Below, one piece after another: positions 15,442-23,900 of a DNA stretch of 64,000 nucleotides (its first letter is position 1; the number at the start of each line of letters is the position of its first letter). A program made the translations under genes and the position numbers. A model generated the notes under the pieces. The model saw only the letters and a list, made by a program, of their open reading frames with translations, made no database searches and was not told the DNA's origin. The stretch is from Oscillospiraceae bacterium (GTDB lineage Bacteria > Bacillota > Clostridia > Oscillospirales > CAG-272): assembly GCA_015065005.1 (NCBI GenBank), contig SVRE01000002.1, forward strand, positions 1-64,000, written 5' to 3'.

Positions 15442-18400
15442 TTAGTTTATTGAATTATAGTCCTCAACAAGCATAATGTTGTCAATGTAGAAAGGAACAT
15501 TTGCGTAGCTGTTATCATTAATGTCAAGGTACATATAGAAGCCTGTAACGAGAGTTTCAGGAGTTATTGCAGCGCCCTTTTCTGTTACCAGGAAGTCCTC
15601 AACCGCAAAGGCAAAGTAACCCTTCTTGCCGTTGATTCCGCCACCGTCCTTAACGCCGAAGCATCCGTCACCTCCGTGCTTGAATGACTGCCACTCTGTT
15701 TCTCCGTCTGCCAAATAGTAATACGGTGGAGTTGTACCGTCATCATTATCTGTCATATACGGAACGTTGCCGCCCTGGTATAAAAGACCTGTGCAAGCCT
15801 TTCTGAACTCCACATTTGTAAAGTCCATCCAAACAACGAGGTACTTATTCTCACCAAGCTTACCGATAACATCATCACTGAAGTAAATATAAAGCTCAGC
15901 ATTAGATGTCTGGCTTCTCAAAACCTCAATAGCGCTTGAGCCGTCAACACCCACGCCATCCTTAACCTCAAGAGTCAGCTGTCCGCTAATTCCACCGCCG
16001 CCAAGAGCTGCCACACCTGTTTGCGGGGATGTACCCTCAAAGCTTTCAAGTGTTACATTAGTTTCAAGGTCTTCATAATTATCGGGATTCAGCTTTTCGT
16101 TAATATAGGAAATACGTGTTACTATATTATCAATTGTAGCTAAATTAAGGTCGAAAATACGTGCGCCCTCGCGTGCCTCACTATGAGAATAGCCAAGCCT
16201 ACTGATTGTCGGAGCTGAGCAGAGCTTAACACCCATATAGTTGTACATATATGTGTTATTATGGTCGTGACCTGTTACAATCGCCTCTACATCACCGCGG
16301 GAAATAATTGTTTCAACTAAGGTTGTATCATAGCTGGATGGGCAAATTGCCTCGTACCGCTCACCGTCATACTCGTAAACTATTTCTGTGTTATCCCTGT
16401 TGTTATAAGCATACTGATTTTCAATTAAAGGAATGTGGAATGCCATCATACCCTTTACAATTTCACCGTCATTACACTTCTGTAAAAGCTCAGAGGTTTC
16501 CTTGTACCAAGCAATCTGGTCATCCTGGATGTAGTCGTAAGTATATGTGCTGTTGCTTGTTCCTGAATCAAGGAAGTAAATTACAGAGCCAAGGGAACCG
16601 TCTTGGTTATAAATACCGTGAACGTAGTTGCCCACGCCTGTAAGCTCCTCAACATCCTTTGAAATACAGTATTCATAGGATTCGTAAACCTTCTGCTGTG
16701 CATCCTTGGAGAGTGCGCCCTCCTGGTCATGGTTACCGTAAACGTGACACCAAGGAATCTGCTTTTCTTCAATATATCCAACAATATTATCAAGACAGGT
16801 TTTCAAAGCAGCCTCGGAGCTTGCTTTTATTGTGTTGTCACCGGTGAATACGATAAGGTCAGGATTTTCCTTATCAACAAGCATCTTGATTCTTTCCTTG
16901 ATTTGTGTTGTATCAGAACCGGACTGTACGTGAAGGTCAGCAAGAACCATTACCTTAAATGAACCGTCATCATTATAGTAAAGCTTATGCTTTGACTCAA
17001 GAAGCTCTTCCATCTTAATATAATCCTCGTTCAAGGACAGCTCAATTTCGTTAAAGCTTATAACATCAAGCTCCGGCTCGGTATATGTGATTTCTGCACC
17101 GTCATACACATAAAATTCCATTGCAAACTTTAGGTCCTTTGTTTCATCCTTAAAGTTGATAACCTTCAAGTCAACAATTTTAGCTGTTGTATCGGTACAT
17201 GAATATAAATATCCGTCTGTAATCGCAACCGCCCCGTTTTCAACTGAAACACTGACGTTGGTTCTGCCAACGAGAATGCCGTAGTCAAGTGTAGCACCCG
17301 GGTTTGTGCTCAAAAAGGCTTCCTTAGCCTCGTCGTTTATCTTTGTGCCAAGCACAACACTGTCGCCTGCCGCATTCAAAGCATAGCCCTGGTTTTCAAA
17401 AATAGGGTCAAAAGCATTGCCTGTTTCAAACAAATCCTTACAGAATAAGCAGGTCTGCTTTCCTAAGCCTATTTCAGTATATCCGTTATCGTAATAAACC
17501 ACTTCCTCGCCCAAATCGTGAGTTGCGGTTGTTGCCTCGCTTGCGGACTTATTGCTTTCATCAAAGCCGTTGTTGTAGTAATACATTGAGCCGTTTTCCA
17601 TACAGGTTGCCTGCTTTTCCACAATGTAAACACGGGCATTTCCCGCTCTGTCACCAGAAAACTTCTGCACGCCGCCAAAGGTTGCCTTCTGAAGGCTTGT
17701 AAACTCACAGTCATAAAGCTTGAGATTCTGCTTCGCTGTTTCTGTGTATAGCTTAATTGCGCCAAGGCTCTCGTCGTAGTTGTTGAACACACAACTTGTT
17801 ATTGGCAATGCCTTTTCAAAGGAAACCATCAAAAGAGGTTTTACTGATGCGTTATCAGGGTTATACCAGCAGTCATTTTTAACTTGGAAATCGTAGAATT
17901 TCACATTTGTAAACTTTGTGCCGGCAAGAACATTAAAGTTGTAGTCAGCGCCGAAAAATCCGCCGTACTCAACAGAGTTCTTCAACACTAAAATTCTGTT
18001 TTTAACATCGTTATTGTTAGCATTACCGCCCCTGTAGCAAACAGCAGAGGTGGTAGCACCCTCATTAACTCTTAAAACAGAGCCGTCAACAGTGACGGTT
18101 TGGTCAACGTTTGCCAAAAATGCGGAATAAATAACAAAGGTGTTGTTTGTTGCAAAAAGATAAGCATCCTTAACATTCAGCTTACCGTTAACAATACAAA
18201 GCAAATTGCCTGTACCAACCATATCAGCCTTAACTGTATCGGCATAGTGTGTGTATGCCTTATAGTCAGCCAATGGGTTGTTACCCTTCAAGCTCAATAC
18301 AGCGCCTACGTTATTGACTGAAATACCTGCTGTATTTGTGCTTGCACCGGCAGTACCGGTATAGTTAAGCTGATATCCGCCAAAGGTCAGGTTAACCATA

Positions 18401-18612
18401 ATCGCCTTGTCGATGGAGATTGTTTGGTCAAACTCAATATCAGCTGAAAGAGTGATGTTAAGTGTGTCACCATCACTTGCATTTGTGATTGCAGTTGTAA
18501 TATCGCTTAATTCATCCGCTTCAACAGACACAGGCTCACTTGCGAAAACGCTGAATGAAAGAGCCGCAATTAAAGCAAGAACAAATACGATAAATGAAAT
18601 TTGTTTTTTCAT
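15442..18612 (-). CDS. Secreted calcineurin-like metallophosphoesterase with repeat and binding domains
   Basis: The 1056-residue exported protein has a signal peptide MKKQISFIVFVLALIAALSF. The N-terminal 350 residues resemble a pectate-lyase-type beta solenoid. About residues 560-790 hold a complete metallophosphoesterase set: LADLH, FTGDN, YGNHD, AFHIPL and VTGHDH. A beta-sandwich carbohydrate-binding-like domain ends the protein. It probably hydrolyses a phosphoester outside the membrane; the substrate is unknown. An upstream in-frame ATG at 18624 lies within the sequence ATGGAGGAC, whose GGAGG is correctly placed for the ATG at 18612. I therefore take the latter as the start. It appears to be a single gene with its own promoter. 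Confidence 0.85.
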   Translation of the reverse strand: MKKQISFIVFVLALIAALSFSVFASEPVSVEADELSDITTAITNASDGDTLNITLSADIEFDQTISIDKAIMVNLTFGGYQLNYTGTAGASTNTAGISVNNVGAVLSLKGNNPLADYKAYTHYADTVKADMVGTGNLLCIVNGKLNVKDAYLFATNNTFVIYSAFLANVDQTVTVDGSVLRVNEGATTSAVCYRGGNANNNDVKNRILVLKNSVEYGGFFGADYNFNVLAGTKFTNVKFYDFQVKNDCWYNPDNASVKPLLMVSFEKALPITSCVFNNYDESLGAIKLYTETAKQNLKLYDCEFTSLQKATFGGVQKFSGDRAGNARVYIVEKQATCMENGSMYYYNNGFDESNKSASEATTATHDLGEEVVYYDNGYTEIGLGKQTCLFCKDLFETGNAFDPIFENQGYALNAAGDSVVLGTKINDEAKEAFLSTNPGATLDYGILVGRTNVSVSVENGAVAITDGYLYSCTDTTAKIVDLKVINFKDETKDLKFAMEFYVYDGAEITYTEPELDVISFNEIELSLNEDYIKMEELLESKHKLYYNDDGSFKVMVLADLHVQSGSDTTQIKERIKMLVDKENPDLIVFTGDNTIKASSEAALKTCLDNIVGYIEEKQIPWCHVYGNHDQEGALSKDAQQKVYESYEYCISKDVEELTGVGNYVHGIYNQDGSLGSVIYFLDSGTSNSTYTYDYIQDDQIAWYKETSELLQKCNDGEIVKGMMAFHIPLIENQYAYNNRDNTEIVYEYDGERYEAICPSSYDTTLVETIISRGDVEAIVTGHDHNNTYMYNYMGVKLCSAPTISRLGYSHSEAREGARIFDLNLATIDNIVTRISYINEKLNPDNYEDLETNVTLESFEGTSPQTGVAALGGGGISGQLTLEVKDGVGVDGSSAIEVLRSQTSNAELYIYFSDDVIGKLGENKYLVVWMDFTNVEFRKACTGLLYQGGNVPYMTDNDDGTTPPYYYLADGETEWQSFKHGGDGCFGVKDGGGINGKKGYFAFAVEDFLVTEKGAAITPETLVTGFYMYLDINDNSYANVPFYIDNIMLVEDYNSIN

Positions 18613-18635
18613 AATGTCCTCCATTATTTTTTATC

Positions 18636-18664
18636 ATTTTACCATATTTTCTAATTAAAATCAA
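18636..18664 (-). promoter_or_regulatory. Promoter of the metallophosphoesterase gene
   Basis: -35 TTGATT (18664-18659), 17 bases, -10 TAAAAT (18641-18636) on the minus strand. This start point puts only the GGAGG-containing sequence before ATG 18612. Confidence 0.6.
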
Positions 18665-18703
18665 GAATTCACAGTTTATCTGAATTATTTTGTGCGAATA
18701 AAC

Positions 18704-18744
18704 AAAAAGCACCTTGAAATTATAAAATCCCAGTGTGCTTTTTT
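18704..18744 (-). terminator. Terminator-like hairpin after trpB
   Basis: AAAAAGCAC pairs with GTGCTTTTTT around a 21-base loop, directly after the trpB stop. The loop is large, so efficiency is uncertain. Confidence 0.5.
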
Positions 18745-18752
18745 GGTTAAAA

Positions 18753-19970
18753 TTACCTTATTCCGTACTTTTCAATAATATAGTCCATATCCTTGTCGCC
18801 TCTGCCCGACAAGCAAATAAGGACAGAGCCCTTGCCCATTTTCTTTGCAAGCTTTATTCCATATGCAACTGCGTGGGCGCTTTCAATTGCAGGGATAATA
18901 CCCTCTAAGCGGGAAAGCTCAAAGAATGCATCAATTGTTTCTTCATCGTCAACAACATCATATTTTACGCGACCCAGTGTGTGTAAAAATGCATGCTCAG
19001 GGCCAGAGGACGGGTAGTCAAGTCCGCTTGCAACAGAGTAAACAGGAGCAGGGTCACCGTTTTCATCCTTAAGCATAATACTGTTAAAGCCGTGCATAAC
19101 GCCCTCTTCTCCATACTGGAGTGTGGCTGCGTGGTCACCAAGCTTTGGTCCTCTGCCAAGAGGCTCAACACCGTAAATATCAACAGGGTCGTTCAAAAAT
19201 CCGGAGAACATACCCATAGAGTTAGAGCCACCGCCAACGCAGGCAACAACAGCATCCGGCAGCTCACCTGTCATTTCAACAAACTGCTCCCTTGCCTCAA
19301 AGCCTACAATGCTTTGGAACTCTCTTACCATCATTGGAAATGGGTGCGGTCCAACAACAGAGCCGATACAGTACATACTGTTCTCGTAATCCTTAGCGTA
19401 AGCTTCAAATGCGGCATCCACCGCTTCCTTGAGTGTGGCAAGACCGTGGGTTACCTCTATTACGTTTGCACCGAGAATTTTCATCCTTGCAACATTGGGC
19501 GCTTGCTTTTTAATATCAACGCTACCCATATAAATATCACATTCAAGTCCAAAGTATGCCGCTGCAGTTGCCATAGCAACACCGTGCTGACCGGCACCGG
19601 TTTCGGCAATTACCTTTTTCTTGCCCATATATTTTGCAAGCAAAACCTCACCCATACAGTGGTTAAGCTTGTGTGCGCCTGTATGGTTTAAGTCCTCGCG
19701 CTTTACGTAAAGCTGTACGTTACCGTATTTGTTTGAAAGGCGCTCAAGGTGAGAAATAGGTGTTGGTCTGCCCTGAAAATCCTTTCTTATTCTGCGAAGC
19801 TCGCTGATAAACTTAGCGCTTTTGCAAATTGTAAAATACGCCTCGTTTATTTGGTCCATTGCCCTTTTTAACTCAGGGGAAACATAAGCTCCTCCGAACT
19901 TGCCAAAATATCCTTCCTCATTTGGATAATTCTTTAAATAAGTGTCAAAATTTACTCCGTTAAATATCAT
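18753..19970 (-). CDS. trpB: Tryptophan synthase beta chain
   Basis: The 405-residue product is TrpB, which condenses serine and indole to tryptophan with pyridoxal phosphate. The Schiff-base Lys is in [10 protein letters not shown] (about residue 101), the catalytic Glu in AETGAGQHG, and the phosphate-binding loop is VGGGSNSMG. Its length is normal for the TrpB1 class. No trpA or other trp gene is adjacent, so here it stands alone. It may use indole from elsewhere or a partner encoded at another locus. The ribosome site is GAGAGGTAAT. A Trp T-box lies about 240 bases upstream, with a hairpin array between the T-box terminator and the start codon. Confidence 0.96.
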   Translation of the reverse strand: MIFNGVNFDTYLKNYPNEEGYFGKFGGAYVSPELKRAMDQINEAYFTICKSAKFISELRRIRKDFQGRPTPISHLERLSNKYGNVQLYVKREDLNHTGAHKLNHCMGEVLLAKYMGKKKVIAETGAGQHGVAMATAAAYFGLECDIYMGSVDIKKQAPNVARMKILGANVIEVTHGLATLKEAVDAAFEAYAKDYENSMYCIGSVVGPHPFPMMVREFQSIVGFEAREQFVEMTGELPDAVVACVGGGSNSMGMFSGFLNDPVDIYGVEPLGRGPKLGDHAATLQYGEEGVMHGFNSIMLKDENGDPAPVYSVASGLDYPSSGPEHAFLHTLGRVKYDVVDDEETIDAFFELSRLEGIIPAIESAHAVAYGIKLAKKMGKGSVLICLSGRGDKDMDYIIEKYGIR

Positions 19971-19994
19971 AATAATTACCTCTCATTTCTATAT

Positions 19995-20101
19995 TATCAC
20001 TTTTGCGTAAGCAAAATATCACTCGCATAAGCGAATATCACGTTACATAGCAACATATCACTTGATATCTGCATCAAATATCACTGCAAGGCTTGCCTTG
20101 C
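19995..20101. repeat. Hairpin array with ATATCAC linkers, copy B (in the trpB leader)
   Basis: Five hairpins are joined by ATATCAC(T/G): TTTTGC/GCAAAA, TCGC/GCGA, GTTAC/GCAAC, TTGAT/ATCAA and GCAAGGC/GCCTTGC. The order matches copy C, where the second stem is TCGGC/GCCGA and the third GTTGC/GCAAC. Arms change together, so pairing is maintained. It is transcribed between the T-box terminator and trpB if the T-box reads through. Confidence 0.75.
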
Positions 20102-20168
20102 TTCCGCCATCGTCTGTATAACATATTTTTCTCCTTGAATACCTTTTATTATCCACCGTGAATTTCAT
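20058..20168 (-). other. 36-codon frame between T-box and trpB, possibly a gene remnant
   Basis: A short frame begins MKFTVDNKRYSRRKICY and ends within hairpin array B. A purine-rich GGAGGCAAAAAGGTG lies before its ATG. It contains no Trp, so it is not a leader peptide for tryptophan attenuation. It could be the start of a gene cut by insertion of the array, or chance coding. The product is not recognised. Confidence 0.2.
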
Positions 20169-20205
20169 CACCTTTTTGCCTCCATATGATAAAGGGGCTT
20201 TTAGA

Positions 20206-20485
20206 AAAATAAAAATAGCCTCGACAGAAATCTCCAAATCTCTGCCAAGGACGAATAAATATCCGCGGTGCCACCTTGATTTACGCTGAAATGCGTACAC
20301 TTTTAAGGGTACTACCATACCCCGCGCCACTAACGTAGGCAAAACGTCATAGAATACTCGGCAAAAATGCCTTTGACCATGCCCTCAGCGGTCCATTTGC
20401 CAAACAGTGCTCTGACCCAGCTCTCAGCAACGTGGGCTCTCTGTACAGTCTTAAATGGCTTTATCTCCGCTTCAACGGTTTTATA
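20206..20485 (-). ncRNA. T-box leader with tryptophan specifier (UGG)
   Basis: The conserved T-box sequence GGTGGCACCGCGG lies at 20275-20263 on the minus strand. Upstream is Stem I, whose base pairs AGCGG with CCGCT. Its internal loop holds AAATGGA, giving specifier UGG at 20395-20393, read by tRNA-Trp. The AGAGAGCC...GCTGAGAG...GGGT motifs of the Stem I head are present. Downstream, GTCCTTGGCAGAGAT and ATTTCTGTCGAGGCT form the terminator before TATTTTTATTTTT. Uncharged tRNA-Trp should favour read-through. The first complete downstream gene is trpB, which matches the specifier. Confidence 0.93.
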
Positions 20486-20490
20486 TTAGT

Positions 20491-20519
20491 ATATTAGCAC
20501 GCTAAAATCAATTTGTCAA
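20491..20519 (-). promoter_or_regulatory. Promoter of the T-box/trpB transcript
   Basis: -35 TTGACA (20519-20514), 17 bases, -10 TAATAT (20496-20491) on the minus strand, about 15 bases before the base of Stem I. Confidence 0.8.
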
Positions 20520-20573
20520 TACCAAATTTAAAAAACCAAGATTTTTAAAATAAAAATGGGCCATCCCAAATGT

Positions 20574-20638
20574 TAAACGCAAAGTTGACACACTATCTCG
20601 CAGGGGAGAGAATTGCCCCCTAAACGCAAAATTGACAC
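20574..20638. repeat. Pair of 18-base direct repeats
   Basis: TAAACGCAAAGTTGACAC (20574-20591) and TAAACGCAAAATTGACAC (20621-20638) differ at one base and are 47 bases apart. GGGG...CCCC can pair between them. They lie in the non-coding stretch between the activase gene and the T-box, next to the MITE-like element. They could be part of a larger dispersed repeat. Confidence 0.6.
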
Positions 20639-20760
20639 CGCAGGCGTCATCTTGGGTAAAGCATAGCGTAGCCGAAAGATCCATGTGCTTTAGCTATCTT
20701 GTTGTCCTCCGGGGCACTCGTGCCCGAAGGTTCTCCTTTGATTACGTACAAACAAACAGG

Positions 20761-20839
20761 ATTGTAAGGGACGGCGTCCTCAACGTCCCGCACGCGCCAA
20801 CCGTACGCGAAAAGGGAGGGCTGACCCCTCCCCTACAAT
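20761..20839. mobile_element. MITE/REP-like palindromic element
   Basis: A 79-base element has near-perfect terminal inverted repeats, ATTGTAAGGGA at the left and TCCCCTACAAT at the right. Two internal hairpins, GGGACG/CGTCCC and GGGAGGG/CCCTCCC, fill it. There is no coding capacity. GC content is higher than in the surroundings. It resembles the short dispersed repeats found in many copies in gut Clostridia, but that resemblance is from memory, and only one copy is in this window. Confidence 0.55.
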
Positions 20840-20847
20840 ATTCACTT

Positions 20848-20990
20848 TTGCACAAGCAAAAATATCACTCGGCAACGCCGAATATCACGTTGCGTTAGCA
20901 ACATATCACTTGCCACCTGTGGCAAATATCACTGCAAGGCGCCTTTGGGGTCCCCGCTTCGCTCTTTAGTAGAAGTGGGGGTTAGCCTTG
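20848..20990. repeat. Hairpin array with ATATCAC linkers, copy C
   Basis: Hairpins TTTTGC/GCAAAA, TCGGC/GCCGA, GTTGC/GCAAC and TTGCCA/TGGCAA are each followed by ATATCAC. A larger final structure follows in which GCAAGGC (from 20935) pairs with GCCTTGC at 20984-20990, enclosing a GC-rich hairpin. It ends directly at the stop codon of the activase gene, so it forms the 3' untranslated region of that transcript. The order of stems matches copy B. Confidence 0.75.
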
Positions 20991-23900
20991 CTATACTAAT
21001 GCAGGTTCTTTCTCTTCCTGATTTTGCTCGGGAATGGTGGTTGCTTCGAAACTTTCCTTTGCCTCAAGGTTTTTCTTTGCGGAGTTGAGCATCAGCTTAA
21101 TTCTGTTAAGCTGGTTAACCTCGGAAGCGCCCGGATCGTAGTCAACGGCTACCACATTAGATTCGGGGAAGGTTTTACGAAGGAGCTTAATAACTCCCTT
21201 GCCCACAACGTGGTTAGGCAGGCATGCAAATGGCTGTATGCACACGATATTCGGTGCGCCGCTTTCAATAAGCTCTACCATTTCTCCTGTTAAGAACCAG
21301 CCCTCTCCGTATTGGTTGCCAATGGACAAAAACGGCTTTGCCAGCTTCGCCACTTGGCTGATTTTAATAGGTGTATCAAATCTCTTTGAGTTCTTAAGCG
21401 CCTTAATTGCGGGCATTCTCACCATTTCAATAGCCTTGATTCCCAGCTTGGATTTAATTGCAGAGCCCCACTTGATTCCCAAAAATCTGTGCTTATAAAC
21501 TGTATTATACATACAATAATTAAGGAAGTCGATAAGGTCGGGCACTACCGCCTCTGCCCCCTCGCTTTCAAGCAGGTCAACCAAATGGTTATTTGCAAGC
21601 GGCATATACTTAACAAGAATTTCGCCAACAACACCCACACGTGGCTTTTTCATATCCTCGTGGATTGGCAGATTGTCAAACTCCTTAACAATATCCGCAC
21701 AAACCTCTTTATACTTGTACTTGGTTTTATCGTTTGTGAGCAAATCTATTACAATATCGTTCCACTTTTTGTGAAGAGCGTTTGCAGAGCCCACCTCAAC
21801 CTCGTAAGGACGGGTCCTGTATAAGCAACGCATTAACAAATCACCCAGGATAACACCCTTCAAGGCGGAAATTATCATAGGAATTTTCAGCTTAAAGCCC
21901 GCATTTTTCTCAATACCGATAGCATTCAAGGAAATAACGGGGATATAAGACATACCAACCTTATCAAGAGCGCGCCTTATAAAGCCAACATAGTTGCTGG
22001 CACGGCAGCAGCCGCCTGTTTGGGTCATAATAATAGCGAGCCTATTCGTGTCATACTTGCCCGACATTACCGCATCCATAACCTGGCCCACAACGGTGAT
22101 TGACGGGAAACAGGCATCATTGTTTACATACCTTAAGCCTGTGTCGATTGCACTGCGGTTGTCATTACCCAAAACCTCAACATTAAAGCCGTATTTTGCA
22201 AACAGCGGCTCAATAATATCAAAGTGAATCGGTGACATTTGAGGTGCTAAAATTGTATATTTTTCCTCGTACATTCTCTTTGTGAATTCAGTACGTGTAT
22301 ATTTTACAGGCTGAACGTTTGGCACAATTCCCTTTTCTCGCCTCATATTCATTGCGGAAATTAAGCTTCTTATTCTTATTCTTACCGCACCTAAGTTATT
22401 AACCTCATCAATTTTTAAAACGGTATATAATCTGCCTGAGCCCTCCATAATCTCGCAAACCTGGTCTGTTGTTACCGCATCAAGTCCGCAGCCGAAGGAG
22501 TTAAGCTGAATAAGCTCCAAATTCTCGTTACGTCTTACAAAGGTTGCCGCATTGTAAAGACGGGAGTGGTAAACCCACTGGTCATTTACACGCAGGCTTT
22601 CAATCTCGTTAAACACCTCCGGCAAGGAGTCCTCAGTGAACACATTAAAGCCGTAGGATGCAATAAGCTCAGGGATACCGTGGTTAATTTCCGGGTCGAT
22701 ATGGTAAGGTCTGCCAGCTAACACAATACCCCTTTGCTCAGGGCTTTGCGCCATTTGTTCAAGCAGTTCTTGACCCTTTTTACGTATATCCGCCTTGGCT
22801 TTTTCCTGCTCTACCCAAGCCTTATGAACAGCGTTCTTTATCTCATTTGGCTCAATGTCGTAGCCCTTTTCGTTAACAAAGAAGCCAAGCAGCCTTACAT
22901 AGGCGGTTTTTTCATCAGTAAAGGCGATAAACGGGCGCAAATATTTAACCTCGCCATCAACGATTTCATCCACGTTATTCTTCAGGTTTTCGGAATAGGA
23001 AACAACTATTGGGCAGTTAAAATGGTTTTGTGCGCTTTCCTTTTCCTGCTTTTCATAGAATACGCAGGGGTAGAAAATGGTTTTAACGCCCTCGTTTATA
23101 AGCCATTTAATATGGCCGTGGGATATTTTTGCAGGATAACATTCACTCTCGGAGGGGATTGTATCCATACCAAGCTCGTAAAGCTTTCTTGTGGATTTCG
23201 GTGACAGAATTACTCTGAAGCCAAGCTCCTTGAAGAAGGTAGCCCAGAAGGGATAGTTTTCATACATATTAAGCACACGTGGAATGCCGATTTCGCCCCT
23301 TGGTGCTTCGTATATGGGAAGCGGCTCATAATCAAAGAGCCTTTGCAGCTTATATTCGGGCATATTAAAGCCCTTTTCCTTGCCCTTTTCCTCACCTAAG
23401 CCCTTTTCACATCTGTTACCTGTTATGTGTCGTCTGCCACCGGGGAAGGTGTTTATGGTGAGCAAGCATTTATTGTTACAGCCCTGGCACCTTACAGTTT
23501 TTGTATCATATGTAAGCTTTAAAATTTCTTCAATTGGCAAGGTTGTGGTTTCTTGACCCTTATGCCTTTCCTTGGCAATTAAGGCAGCACCGAAGGCGCC
23601 CATAATTCCTGAAATATCCGGGCAGGTCGCATTTACGCCTGACACCTTTTCAAAGGCACGTAAAACCGCCTTGTTATAAAACGTACCGCCCTGTACAACA
23701 ACATGTGAGCCCAAATCCTCAGCACAGTTAAGCTTTATAACCTTAAAGAGCGCATTTTTAATTACGGAGTAAGCAAGACCTGCGGAAATATCGTTAACCG
23801 TTGCGCCTTCCTTTTGGGCTTGCTTTACATTTGAGTTCATAAATACTGTACAGCGTGTACCCAAATCTATTGGATTTTTAGCAAATAACGCTTCCTTTGA

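Noticed and set aside
20058-20168. Tryptophan leader peptide between T-box and trpB
   Set aside because: The frame has no Trp codons; regulation is already explained by the T-box.
15221-20990. CRISPR array as explanation for the ATATCAC repeats
   Set aside because: The constant part is only 7-8 bases, the variable parts are self-complementary hairpins, and no cas gene is present.
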